Shown: positions 37,915 to 46,600, counted from the first letter of the stretch. The stretch is 64,000 nucleotides of DNA from Alcaligenes faecalis (GCF_009497775.1 NZ_CP031012.1:2728001-2792000); one strand, 5' to 3'. The notes: a model not told the origin generated them from the letters alone. Translations and numbers: made by a program.

Positions 37915-39336
37915 ATGTCCTCCGTGTTTCATCACAACTGGAAAGGCCAGGCAGGTCAGATCCTGCGCCAGGCCTGGCCTGTGCTGGTCGGCTCCTGGGC
38001 GGGTATCGCCTTCGGGGTGCTGGATACCGTTATGGTCGGCCACAGCAGTCCCATCGACTTGCAGGCCATGGGCCTGGGCGTCTCCATTTACATCACCGTC
38101 TTTATTGGCTTGATGGGCGTCATCCACGCCCTGATCCCCATCATTGCGCAGCAATTTGGCGCGCGCCGCCTGACTGAAGTGGGTCGCTGGTGGGGGCAAG
38201 GCGTGTGGCTGGCCCTTTTGCTGACCCTGATCGGCACCCTGGCGCTGGCCTTTCCCAATATATGGCTAAGCTGGTCGGGCGATTTGAGCCCTGAAGTTCA
38301 CGACCGGGTGACCTGGTATTTGCGCAGCCTGATTCTGGCCCTGCCCGCCTCCCTGGTATTCCGAACGATTTATTGTCTGGGCACGGCCACCTCCCGCCCC
38401 AAGGCTGTCATGCTGATCAATCTGTTCAGCGTAGCCTTCAAAGCTCTGTTCAACTGGATGCTGATTTTCGGGAAATTCGGTTTGCCAGCCATGGGGGCTG
38501 TGGGCTCGGGTTTGGCGACTACAGTAGTTTCCTGGCTAATGCTGGCCGCAGGTCTGTGGCTGCTGCGTACGGATCGCTTCTACAAGCCCTTTAGCTTGCG
38601 ACTGGGTCTGCCTAGCTGGGCGGCACAGAAAGAACTGCTGCGTCTGGGCCTGCCTATGGGCGGCTCTTACCTGATCGAGATCTGCGCCTTCAGCTTCATG
38701 GCTTTGCTGGTGGCCCGCGAAGGGGTGTTTGCTTCTGGTGCGCATCAGATCATGGCCAATCTGGCAGCCGTGTGCTTTATGGTGCCCATGGCCGTGGGTG
38801 TTGCCGCGGCATCGGTCAGCGCTCAGGCCATTGGTGCGGGGCAGTATCACCGTGCCCGCCATGTTGGGATGCTAAGTCTGGGGATTGTGCTGGCCGGGGT
38901 CACGCTGACGATCAGCCTGCTGGTTCTGCTGCGTCCAACCTTGGCCAATGCCTATACCGACGATGCCGACGTGGCCCTGCGCGCCCTGCTCTTGCTGCAA
39001 CTGCTGCCCTTCTTCCACTTCTGCGATGCATTCCAGTGCCTGATTTCCTATCTGCTGCGCGCCTATAAAGTGGCTTTTGTTCCCATGCTGCTGCAGTTCT
39101 TTGCCCTGAGCGTGCTGGGTCTGGGCGGTGGCTGGTGGTTAGGGTTTGGACCTGCTGCCGGATCGTTGGAAGGAGTGATTCAGTGGCTGGCTCCGGGTGC
39201 ACCTGTGGGTGCAGCCAGCTTGTGGACCATGTCCAGCCTGGGCCTGGGGGCTTCGGCCTTGCTGCTGCTGTTCTGGTACAGCCATATTCTGCGTATCTAC
39301 AATCCGGCCAGGCGCAAGACGCGGGTGTCCCAATAA
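37915..39336 (+). CDS. MATE-family efflux transporter (NorM type)
   Basis: Inner-membrane cation-coupled exporter of 473 residues with about 12 hydrophobic segments in two halves. The N-terminal WPVLVGSWAGIAFGVLDTVM and the repeated block LRLGLPMGGSYLIEICAFSF are typical of NorM-like MATE proteins. Usual substrates are cationic drugs and dyes. It is 9 bp downstream of the ArnT-like gene and clearly co-transcribed. MATE proteins belong to the same superfamily as polysaccharide flippases, so a role linked to the glycosyltransferase is conceivable. Confidence 0.88.
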   Translation: MSSVFHHNWKGQAGQILRQAWPVLVGSWAGIAFGVLDTVMVGHSSPIDLQAMGLGVSIYITVFIGLMGVIHALIPIIAQQFGARRLTEVGRWWGQGVWLALLLTLIGTLALAFPNIWLSWSGDLSPEVHDRVTWYLRSLILALPASLVFRTIYCLGTATSRPKAVMLINLFSVAFKALFNWMLIFGKFGLPAMGAVGSGLATTVVSWLMLAAGLWLLRTDRFYKPFSLRLGLPSWAAQKELLRLGLPMGGSYLIEICAFSFMALLVAREGVFASGAHQIMANLAAVCFMVPMAVGVAAASVSAQAIGAGQYHRARHVGMLSLGIVLAGVTLTISLLVLLRPTLANAYTDDADVALRALLLLQLLPFFHFCDAFQCLISYLLRAYKVAFVPMLLQFFALSVLGLGGGWWLGFGPAAGSLEGVIQWLAPGAPVGAASLWTMSSLGLGASALLLLFWYSHILRIYNPARRKTRVSQ

Positions 39337-39411
39337 GCAAGACCTAGGGCACTGGCATTCGCTCAGTCCACGGCAGACTCAGACATCCAGATACTGACTG
39401 CCCTGTGCCCT

Positions 39412-39488
39412 TTTGCTCTTTGCTCTTTGCTCTTTGCTCTTTGCTCTTTGCTCTTTGCTCTTTGCTCTTTGCTCTTTGCTCTTTGCTC
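39412..39488. repeat. Eleven perfect copies of a heptanucleotide
   Basis: TTTGCTC is repeated 11 times without a single change (77 bp). It lies between the convergent ends of the MATE gene (stop 39336) and proV (stop 39607), outside any believable gene. A perfect array of this length is expected to vary in copy number by slippage. Confidence 0.98.
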
Positions 39489-39544
39489 AGCATCAAAAGC
39501 CTAAGGCCAAAATACGGCAAGCCTTCAAAGCGCAAACATATAAA

Positions 39545-39578
39545 AAAACGGGACCAGTCGAATAACTGGTCCCGTTTT
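39545..39578. terminator. Bidirectional terminator between MATE gene and proV
   Basis: A 14-bp perfect stem with core CGGGACCAGT/ACTGGTCCCG (39545-39558 with 39565-39578) is flanked by A- and T-runs. It lies 29 bp past the proV stop on the minus strand. Confidence 0.92.
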
Positions 39579-39606
39579 CTTTATCGCCTTACCAAGACAA
39601 GGATGC

Positions 39607-40884
39607 TCAGGCAGCAGGCTTGGTACCTTCACTTGCTTCCACGATCTTGGCGGTATCATCCGGAGCCGACTCTGCAGCCGCATCCGGCGATTCCTCAACC
39701 GCATCAATAAGCGGGCTGACCAGATCCACGACCTTGCTACGCGAGAGCAGGCCCAGGAACTCGTCGTTTTCGCCCGTCACGGCCAGAGGCTCGCTGCTAC
39801 GCAGCAATTGCCCCAAAATTTCATCCAGGCCCATGGTGGCGGGAACCGAACTCATCTCATCCACAAAGCTGGAAATATCCCGTGCCCCTTGCTGCACCGC
39901 TTCCTGAGCACTGGAACGCATCAAGACACCGGCCAGACGCTTGCCATCGAGCACAGGCGCATAACGCACGCCCCGCTCGCTCAAACGCTCCAGCGCATGA
40001 ACAGCACGGGTACGCATGGTGAAAGTCAGCGTCTTGCTGGAATCGCGCACCGCATGGGCAGCGTTCAGCACTTTGCTGCGGTTCACATCCTGCAAGAAAG
40101 CCTGCACATAATCGCTGGCAGGCGACAGCAGAATATCCTCGGGCGAACCTTCCTGGATCAGCTCACCATCTTTAAGGATGGCAATCCGGTTACCCAGACG
40201 CAGGGCCTCGTCCAGATCATGCGTAATAAACACAATGGTCTTGTTCAGACGGGCTTGCAGTTCCAGCAACTGGTCCTGCATTTCGCGTCGAATCAAGGGA
40301 TCCAGCGCCGAGAAGGCTTCGTCCATCAGGAGAATGTCAGCATCGGTGGCCAAGGCACGCGCCAGACCCACACGCTGCTGCATACCGCCAGACAGCTGGT
40401 GAGGATACTGATTCTCGAAGCCCTGCAGGCCCACCTGCTCCAGCCAGTACGTGGCTTTTTCCTCGCGGGCAGCGCGGCCCATGCCCTGCACTTGCAAGCC
40501 ATACGCGGCATTTTCCAGTACGGTGCGATGCGGGAACAAACCAAAGCGCTGAAAGACCATGCTGATCTTTTGCTGACGAAACTGCATCAAGGCCTTGCAG
40601 TCCAGGCTCATGACGTCCACATCATCAACCAGAATCTGCCCGGCCGTCGGTTCGATCAGACGGTTGAAGTGGCGGATCAGGGTGGACTTGCCCGAACCGG
40701 ACAAACCCATGATGACGTAAATGCTGCCATGCTCAATGGACAGGCTAATATCACGCAGACCCAGCGTATGGCCGCTCTTGGCCAGCAGCTCGTCCTTGCG
40801 GACGCCGTTACGGGCCTCTTCCAGCCAACGCTCGGGTTGGGAGCCAAAGATCTTGTAGATATTGCGAACTTCAATCTTGCTCAT
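39607..40884 (-). CDS. proV: Glycine betaine/proline ABC transporter ATP-binding protein
   Basis: Energises uptake of betaine and proline at high osmolarity. It has 425 residues. The N-terminus IEVRNIYKIFGSQPERWLEE is typical of ProV/OpuAA. Walker A (GLSGSGKST) is at 60-68, the signature is LSGGMQQRVGLARALA and Walker B is DILLMDEAFSALDP. C-terminal CBS domains (from about residue 285) may sense ionic strength. An acidic low-complexity tail ends the protein. The ATG overlaps the proW stop (ATGA). Confidence 0.95.
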   Translation of the reverse strand: MSKIEVRNIYKIFGSQPERWLEEARNGVRKDELLAKSGHTLGLRDISLSIEHGSIYVIMGLSGSGKSTLIRHFNRLIEPTAGQILVDDVDVMSLDCKALMQFRQQKISMVFQRFGLFPHRTVLENAAYGLQVQGMGRAAREEKATYWLEQVGLQGFENQYPHQLSGGMQQRVGLARALATDADILLMDEAFSALDPLIRREMQDQLLELQARLNKTIVFITHDLDEALRLGNRIAILKDGELIQEGSPEDILLSPASDYVQAFLQDVNRSKVLNAAHAVRDSSKTLTFTMRTRAVHALERLSERGVRYAPVLDGKRLAGVLMRSSAQEAVQQGARDISSFVDEMSSVPATMGLDEILGQLLRSSEPLAVTGENDEFLGLLSRSKVVDLVSPLIDAVEESPDAAAESAPDDTAKIVEASEGTKPAA

Positions 40885-41738
40885 GAGGCCTCCCGTGTCT
40901 GAAAGCGGCGACCAAATTCTTGCGTGATACGGTCAAACAAGATGGCCAGCAGCACAATACCCAGACCGGCCATCAGGCCACGGCCCACTTGCAGGCGGTT
41001 AATGCCTTGCAGCACTTCGTAGCCCAGACCACGCACACCGATCATGGAGGCAATCACCACCATGGCCAGCGCCATCATGGTTGTCTGGTTGATACCGGCC
41101 ATGATGTTGGGCATGGCCAAAGGCAGTTGCACGCCGTAAAGCTGCTGCCAGCGGTTGGAGCCGAAGGAGCGCGAGGCTTCCAGCACTTCACTGTCGACCA
41201 GGCGTATGCCCAGATCCGTCAGACGAATCACCGGCGCAATGGCATAAATAATGGTGGCAATCAGGGCGGCGATCTTGCCCAGGTTGAACAGCATCACCAC
41301 CGGAATCAGATACACAAAGCTGGGCATGGTTTGCATCACGTCCAGCACCGGCATCATGATGCGGCGCAGCCAGTTGAAGCTGGCCATCAACAAGCCTAGC
41401 GGTATGCCTATCAGAACAGACAGGAAGACGGCCACGATCATCAGCGCCAGGGTCTGCATGGCAGCATCCCACAGGCCGATCAAGCCGATAACAAACAACA
41501 TGGCACCCATGGCCACGGAAAACAGGACGCGGCGGCTGGCAGCCCAGCCCAGCACGACCACCACCAGCACGACGGCCCACCAGGGGCTGCTGCGCAAGAT
41601 GGACTCCATGAAGACCAGCATGTCCAGCAAAGGCTGGGTCATGGCGCGCAAGGTACTGGAATAATTGGCAACCAGATCACCCACGAACTGATCGATGGGC
41701 AAACGTAAGGCGCGCGGATCAATCAACTCAGGAAACAT
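40881..41738 (-). CDS. proW: Glycine betaine/proline ABC transporter permease
   Basis: Inner-membrane permease of the betaine/proline system, 285 residues from the ATG at 41738 (GGAG upstream; the frame is open to 41765). Several hydrophobic segments and the permease-ATPase coupling loop EVLEASRSFGSNRWQQLYGV-like region are visible. The C-terminal GINQTTMMALAMVVIASMIG is characteristic. It overlaps proV by four bases. A 164-bp gap with GC-rich inverted repeats separates it from proX, which may allow more binding protein than permease to be made. Confidence 0.94.
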   Translation of the reverse strand: MFPELIDPRALRLPIDQFVGDLVANYSSTLRAMTQPLLDMLVFMESILRSSPWWAVVLVVVVLGWAASRRVLFSVAMGAMLFVIGLIGLWDAAMQTLALMIVAVFLSVLIGIPLGLLMASFNWLRRIMMPVLDVMQTMPSFVYLIPVVMLFNLGKIAALIATIIYAIAPVIRLTDLGIRLVDSEVLEASRSFGSNRWQQLYGVQLPLAMPNIMAGINQTTMMALAMVVIASMIGVRGLGYEVLQGINRLQVGRGLMAGLGIVLLAILFDRITQEFGRRFQTREAS

Positions 41739-41902
41739 AAAAAACACTCCGTAAAACTCGTGCATGCGGCGCGGGCATGTCGCCCGGCCATGAGCCTGCC
41801 GACCACAGAGGGGCCAGGCAGAAAAGCGAGGTACGGCTCAGTGCCCGCACCCTCATGGGGTGCAGTCACCGAGGCCGGCCTCGCCCTACAACATCACGAA
41901 TA

Positions 41903-42946
41903 CTAAAGAGCGGCTTTTACGCGCTGAGCCACATCCAGCGGCACCCACTTGGACCAGGTGTCCTCGTGCTCTTTCAGGAACCAGTGCGCCACATCCTCGG
42001 GCTCACCCTCGGTTTTTTCCATGTGGGCCATGGTGTCGTTCATCAGCTCCAGGGGCATGCTGACATTGGCCAGGAAGGCCGTCAGCTCGGGAGCTTGCTT
42101 GGAGAACTCCGTATTCACGGCAGTGAACACCGGATTTTCGGGGTAATCGCTAGGCTCTGGATTGGCACAATCCGGGTCCGTCAGACACCCGTGCTTTTTC
42201 TCGTCATAAGCAGGCAGCTCCAGCTTGACCAGATCCATGGAACCCACCAGCGGTGTGGGGTACCAGTAGTAGAACACCACGTTTTCCTTGCGCTGATAAG
42301 CGGAGGTCAAGGCAGCCTTCTGCGTGGCACCGGTACCGGGCGAGAACAGAGTGAAGGTATCACCCAGCTTCAGGGCATTGAACAGATTGCCGCTGACCAC
42401 TTCACAACCCCAACCTGCCGGGCAACCATAGAAACGGCCTTTACCGGGTTCTTCAGGGTCTTTGAATTCATCTTTGAACTTGGGCAAGTCCGCAGCGGAC
42501 TTCAGTTCAGGCAGGCGCTCGGCGGTGTAGCGTGGAATGAACCAGGCTTCACCACCCATATAAATATCGCCAATACGTTTTACATTTCCCTTGGCTTCAG
42601 CCTGTTTCCAGGGATCAGCCACACTGTTGAGCCAGATTTCAGTGTTGACATCCAGGTCGCCTCGCTCCAATGCGGCCAGAGCCGGAAGCGTCTCGACCGA
42701 GATGACCTCAGTCTTGCAGCCATAACCCTTGTCAGCGATAAAACGCTCGACTTCAGTCAGGACCAGATTCGATTCCCAATTCATGCCGCCAAAGCGGACA
42801 GTGCGGTCCAGTTCGCAGGCAACCGGCGTGGCGGCTTGTGCAGCGGACGACAAACCCAGCAGAACGCTGGTCAGCACGGAGGCTTGAATCAGGGGAAAGC
42901 GGTGCAAGCGCGACTTGGCACCGGCGTGAGGGAAGTATGAAGACAT
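41903..42946 (-). CDS. proX: Glycine betaine-binding periplasmic protein
   Basis: Periplasmic ligand-binding subunit of the ProXWV importer, 347 residues. The ATG at 42946 has AAGGAGGAG upstream. The signal peptide runs to about residue 39 (LLGLSSAAQA). The mature part starts ATPVACELDRTVRFGGMNWE, close to ProX. Tryptophans in GGMNWESN, NTEIWLNSV and YYWYPTPLVG are candidates for the cage that binds the quaternary ammonium. Two cysteine pairs (YGCPAGWGC, HGCLTDPDC) could form disulfides. It is the first gene of the operon. Confidence 0.95.
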   Translation of the reverse strand: MSSYFPHAGAKSRLHRFPLIQASVLTSVLLGLSSAAQAATPVACELDRTVRFGGMNWESNLVLTEVERFIADKGYGCKTEVISVETLPALAALERGDLDVNTEIWLNSVADPWKQAEAKGNVKRIGDIYMGGEAWFIPRYTAERLPELKSAADLPKFKDEFKDPEEPGKGRFYGCPAGWGCEVVSGNLFNALKLGDTFTLFSPGTGATQKAALTSAYQRKENVVFYYWYPTPLVGSMDLVKLELPAYDEKKHGCLTDPDCANPEPSDYPENPVFTAVNTEFSKQAPELTAFLANVSMPLELMNDTMAHMEKTEGEPEDVAHWFLKEHEDTWSKWVPLDVAQRVKAAL

Positions 42947-43060
42947 GATGCTCCTCCTTGAGTTACTGTGGACGCGTCCTGCATGATCAGTCGGCGCCAA
43001 GGCTAAAGGGGTGTGCGGAAGACGATGCTCTTATCGCCAATACATACCTACGTATAGAGC

Positions 43061-43075
43061 GAGTGCCAGGCACTC
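43061..43075. promoter_or_regulatory. Palindrome upstream of proX
   Basis: GAGTGCC-A-GGCACTC is a perfect 15-bp palindrome about 115 bp before the proX start. It may be an operator; nothing identifies the binding protein. The 538-bp gap 42947-43484 also holds the small ORF at 43133 and the cfa terminator. Confidence 0.35.
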
Positions 43076-43132
43076 ACGAAAAACCCGGGACGATGTAGAT
43101 GGGCAACACCCTTTTTTATACCGTCCTGTGCC

Positions 43133-43372
43133 TTGACCGAAACAAAACGGCTGGGGCTGGGCTACACCGCGCGGGGCGATGATTTGGTGCGAATAGAACA
43201 CGCTGTTCAGGCGGCTCTAAATCGAATTGATGAATCTGATAAGGAGGCCATTCTACGGGCCTTTGCAATCAAAAACAAATTCTTACCGCACAAAACCAGC
43301 AAATTTCCGAAATATGTCAATGGCGAAAACGCAACAAAACCCTTGTTTGGCGTGGTTTTAGCGATTTTCTAA
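43133..43372 (+). CDS. Small ORF, possible CobE/CbiG-C-like remnant
   Basis: Open frame of 79 codons starting at TTG, between proX and cfa. The first half (RLGLGYTARGDDLVRIEHAV, then LRAFAIKNKF) loosely follows the start of CobE/CbiG C-terminal domains, which are normally at least 110 residues. The second half becomes AT-rich and lacks any family feature, so it could be a truncated, decayed cobalamin-biosynthesis gene. It has no good ribosome-binding site and no cobalamin neighbours here. It may not be expressed. Confidence 0.28.
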   Translation: MTETKRLGLGYTARGDDLVRIEHAVQAALNRIDESDKEAILRAFAIKNKFLPHKTSKFPKYVNGENATKPLFGVVLAIF

Positions 43373-43436
43373 ACTTTTTTTTGTTACTTATTAATTCAGA
43401 TTTGATTAGGCGACTTGAAACCGGGGCCTGAAAAGA

Positions 43437-43467
43437 CAAATGACAAGGCATAACACCTTGTCATTTG
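43437..43467 (-). terminator. Terminator after cfa
   Basis: A 12-bp perfect stem CAAATGACAAGG/CCTTGTCATTTG (43437-43448 with 43456-43467) lies 18 bp past the cfa stop. On the minus strand it is followed by TCTTTTC. Confidence 0.8.
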
Positions 43468-43484
43468 CCCTGCCAAACGGCGCT

Positions 43485-44741
43485 CTAGCGCTGGTACATA
43501 TAGTCTCGACGCCACGGATACACCAGGTCTGGGGCGTAATCCAGCTCCTGCGCCCGCCCGGCACTTTGCGCCTGGGCTAGAACCTGATGCAAGGCAATCC
43601 AGCCATGCTCAAAGCCCATCGCGCAACCGGCCAGATAAACCCGGTAGGCGCGCAAGGATTTTTGACCTTGCTCGGAATCCAGCGTGGCCTTGGCCTTGTC
43701 CAGCTGGCTTTCCAAAGCATCGCTCCAGGCCCACAAGGTGCGCGCATAGTGGGGACGCAGATTTTCAATGTCCAGGCCTTCCAGCCCACCTTCGGCCAGA
43801 TGACGCAGCACATGACTGATATGGGTCAGCTCGCCACCGGGAAAAATGTATTTCTCGATAAAGTCGCCCATCCCGGCGCCCAACTGGCTATTGTCCACGC
43901 CACCTGCGGTAATGCCGTGATTAAGAATCAGGCCACCCGGCTTGACCAGACGGCGCAACTTGTCGAAGTAAGCGCTGAGCTGGGCGCGGCCCACGTGCTC
44001 GAACATGCCCACCGAGGCCAGCTTGTCATAAGGCTTGAGTTCATCCAGCTCGCGATAATCCAGCAACATCATGCGGGCCCGGCCCGACAGACCTTTTTGC
44101 TCGATCAGCCCGTTCACATAGGCATGCTGGTTACGGGACAAGGTAATGCCTGTCACGTCCACATCGTAGTTTTCAGCCGCCCACATCAGCAGCCCGCCCC
44201 ACCCGGCTCCCACATCCAGAAAACGCTCGCCCGATTGCAGGCGCAGTTTGCGGCAAATGTGATCCAGCTTGGCTTCCTGAGCCTGCGCCAGCGTCATGTC
44301 CGGTTCGCGGTAATAGGCGCAGGAATAGACTCGACGCGGGTCCAGCCACAAGGCATAGAAATCATCCGACAAGTCGTAGTGAAACTGGATCTGCTTGGCG
44401 TCCTTTTCCTGGGAATGACGCCACACGGACGTCAGATGCTTGACGATGGAAGTCAGCCAGCCTGCCTGGGCCGCATCCACCGGGGAGCCCGGCAAGATGT
44501 CTGCGGCCAGTTGCATCAGATCCCGCATGGAGCCCTCAAAGTCCATACGCCCTTCCACGTAGGCTTCCCCCAACTGCCCGGATTGCCCGGCGGCCAGCTG
44601 CGCCAAGGTGGCATTGTCTTTGATGATCAGATGAACCGCTGCATTGGCCGTTCCAACTTGCTCGCCGTTAGGCAAGGTCAGCCGAACCGGGATGCTGAGT
44701 TGATCTAATTTGGCCTGGACCATTGATGAAATTGAACTCAA
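43485..44741 (-). CDS. cfa: Cyclopropane-fatty-acyl-phospholipid synthase
   Basis: SAM-dependent enzyme that turns unsaturated acyl chains in membrane phospholipids into cyclopropane rings, a stress and stationary-phase change. It has 418 residues. The start is TTG at 44741 with AAGGAGG five bases upstream; the open frame reaches 44798 but has no better start. SAM motif I is ERFLDVGAGWGGLLMWAAEN. QFHYDLSDDFYALWLDPRRV, YSCAYY and GMFEHVGR are conserved blocks. The N-terminal lipid-binding domain is present. A palindrome lies 37 bp upstream. Confidence 0.94.
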   Translation of the reverse strand: MSSISSMVQAKLDQLSIPVRLTLPNGEQVGTANAAVHLIIKDNATLAQLAAGQSGQLGEAYVEGRMDFEGSMRDLMQLAADILPGSPVDAAQAGWLTSIVKHLTSVWRHSQEKDAKQIQFHYDLSDDFYALWLDPRRVYSCAYYREPDMTLAQAQEAKLDHICRKLRLQSGERFLDVGAGWGGLLMWAAENYDVDVTGITLSRNQHAYVNGLIEQKGLSGRARMMLLDYRELDELKPYDKLASVGMFEHVGRAQLSAYFDKLRRLVKPGGLILNHGITAGGVDNSQLGAGMGDFIEKYIFPGGELTHISHVLRHLAEGGLEGLDIENLRPHYARTLWAWSDALESQLDKAKATLDSEQGQKSLRAYRVYLAGCAMGFEHGWIALHQVLAQAQSAGRAQELDYAPDLVYPWRRDYMYQR

Positions 44742-44778
44742 CTTCGCCTCCTTGCATGTAAACAAACAAAGATGACAA

Positions 44779-44799
44779 TGTGTCGCCTGTTTCGACACA
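44779..44799. promoter_or_regulatory. Palindrome upstream of cfa
   Basis: TGTGTCG and CGACACA are perfect 7-bp arms around CCTGTTT, 37 bp before the TTG start of cfa. It could be an operator, or an RNA hairpin in the cfa leader. Confidence 0.4.
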
Positions 44800-45029
44800 C
44801 CGCCCGTAAGCTGTCAATCCTGTAGCCTAATACAATCAGCCCCTGAATCCGTTGCGTCAAAGTCACGAATCACATACTTCACACCTAAAGCACTTATACC
44901 GGAATTAGCTTTACCCCATGCTAAACTGCCTGCCTTTGGCCCATTGCATCGGTTTGCATTTGATGCGCGGCACAGGGTAGTGGGTTCAGGCTCTCGGCCA
45001 GGATCTGCCCCACCTTAATACTTGGCCCG

Positions 45030-46223
45030 ATGACACGCAACCACTCCCCTGCATTTCCCCCCTGGCTAATCCTGATGGGGCTGCTCACCGCCCTGGGGCC
45101 ACTGGCCATTGATATGTACCTGCCCGCCTTCCCGGCGATGGCTCAGAGTCTGAACACCTCGGCAGGCATGGTAGAGCGCACGCTGGCTGGTTTCTTGCTG
45201 GGTGTGGGCGTGGCTCAGCTGGTCTACGGCCCGATGGCCGACCGCTTCGGGCGCAAACTGCCCCTGCTGCTGGGCGTGCTGATTTTCACCACTGCTTCTT
45301 TCTTCTGTGCGCGCGCCAGCGATATTGATGAACTGACCGTCTGGCGCATTGTGCAGGCCTTTGGTGGCGCGGCAGGCATGGCCATTCCCCGCGCCGTGAT
45401 CCGGGATCGTTTCGAGACCCGTGAAGCCGCCCGCGCCCTGTCCATGCTGATGCTGATCATGGGCGTCATGCCGATTCTGGCCCCGCTGATCGGCGGCCAG
45501 ATCCTGCTGTTTAGCGACTGGCGCGGCATTTTCTATTTCATGGCCGGTTGTGGGGTGCTCTTGTGGCTGCTGACTTTCTTCACCATGAAGGAGTCCTTGG
45601 CCCCCGAACGTGTCCTACCCCTGCAACCCAAACTGATTGCGCATAATTACAGCGCTTTACTGCGTGACCGGCCTTTCATGTTTTATTCGCTGGCCGCCGG
45701 TTTCAGTTCTGCGGGCATGTTTGCCTATATCGCCGGATCACCACGCGTCTTTATTGATTTATTTGCCGTCGAGCCGCGCCATTTCGGTTTTTATTTTGGG
45801 GCGAATGCCGCCTGTCTGATTGTTTTCTCTCAGGTCAGCGCCCGTTTGCTCAATACCTACAGCCCGCCCACCTTACTGCGCGTAGCGCAGGGACTGCAGG
45901 TCATCTTTACCTTGCTGGGTGCCGTTCTGACCCTGCTGGGCGTACTGGACCTGAGCTGGCTGATGGTGACACTGATGGGCTTTATGGCCTGCCAGGGCTT
46001 TGTGAACCCCAATTCCGCGGCTCTGGCCCTGACTGAGCAAGGCCACCGTCTGGGAACGGCCTCGGCCCTGATGGGCGCCTTGCAAATGCTGTGTGGTGCG
46101 CTGGCCGGTTTTGCCGTCAGCAGCTGGTCCTCGTCCAATGCCTTGCCATTGACTGCCGTATTGGCCAGTTGTGCCGTCTTATCGTGGCTGTTTGGCCGCA
46201 ACGCAGCAAGGAAAGCACGGTAA
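45030..46223 (+). CDS. Bcr/CflA-family multidrug efflux MFS transporter
   Basis: Drug:H+ antiporter of 397 residues with about 12 hydrophobic segments. The start LGPLAIDMYLPAFPAMAQSL is the Bcr/CflA signature (D in helix 1). LVYGPMADRFGRKLPLLLGV is the MFS loop and RIVQAFGGAAGMAIPRAVIRD is the motif C region. Relatives export bicyclomycin, sulfonamides or chloramphenicol; the substrate here is unknown. It is divergent from cfa across 288 bp, in which only the cfa palindrome stands out. Confidence 0.9.
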   Translation: MTRNHSPAFPPWLILMGLLTALGPLAIDMYLPAFPAMAQSLNTSAGMVERTLAGFLLGVGVAQLVYGPMADRFGRKLPLLLGVLIFTTASFFCARASDIDELTVWRIVQAFGGAAGMAIPRAVIRDRFETREAARALSMLMLIMGVMPILAPLIGGQILLFSDWRGIFYFMAGCGVLLWLLTFFTMKESLAPERVLPLQPKLIAHNYSALLRDRPFMFYSLAAGFSSAGMFAYIAGSPRVFIDLFAVEPRHFGFYFGANAACLIVFSQVSARLLNTYSPPTLLRVAQGLQVIFTLLGAVLTLLGVLDLSWLMVTLMGFMACQGFVNPNSAALALTEQGHRLGTASALMGALQMLCGALAGFAVSSWSSSNALPLTAVLASCAVLSWLFGRNAARKAR

Positions 46224-46363
46224 AACTTGATCTAAGTGATTTTTCCATATTAGAATAATCTTCTTTGTACCCCAGCACTGGGGTTAACACGATCCTAATT
46301 TTACAATCGCCCGCGGCTTTTTTCGTTTAGCGGAGGCTGATTTAGATCTCAAGGGGTATGACC

Positions 46364-46600
46364 ATGGCACGCGTATGCCAAGTGACCGGAAAAGGCCCAA
46401 TGTCGGGCAACAATGTTTCGCACGCCAACAATAAGACCAAGCGTCGCTTCCTGCCAAACCTGCAGTCCCGTCGTTTCTGGGTTGAAAGTGAAAACCGCTG
46501 GGTTCGCCTGCGCGTTTCCGCTAACGCTATCCGCACCATCGACAAGAACGGTATCGACTCCGTTCTGGCCGAAATGCGCTCCCGCGGCGAAAAATACTAA
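46364..46600 (+). CDS. rpmB: Ribosomal protein bL28
   Basis: Large-subunit protein of 78 residues, beginning [20 protein letters not shown] and including [20 protein letters not shown]. The ATG at 46364 gives the family N-terminus; an ATG two codons upstream also exists. It is followed by rpmG after 35 bp and a terminator. A small hairpin (CCCCAG/CTGGGG, about 46269-46282) in the upstream region may be part of its leader. Confidence 0.97.
   Translation: MARVCQVTGKGPMSGNNVSHANNKTKRRFLPNLQSRRFWVESENRWVRLRVSANAIRTIDKNGIDSVLAEMRSRGEKY

Noticed and set aside
39344..39535. Minus-strand open frame reading repeated KSKEQRA units.
   Set aside because: It is only the translation of the heptanucleotide array, with no ribosome-binding site or other coding signal.
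41777..41890. GC-rich inverted repeats between proX and proW, considered as a mobile REP element.
   Set aside because: I saw only one copy in the window and no standard REP core, so I mention it only as intercistronic structure in the proW entry.
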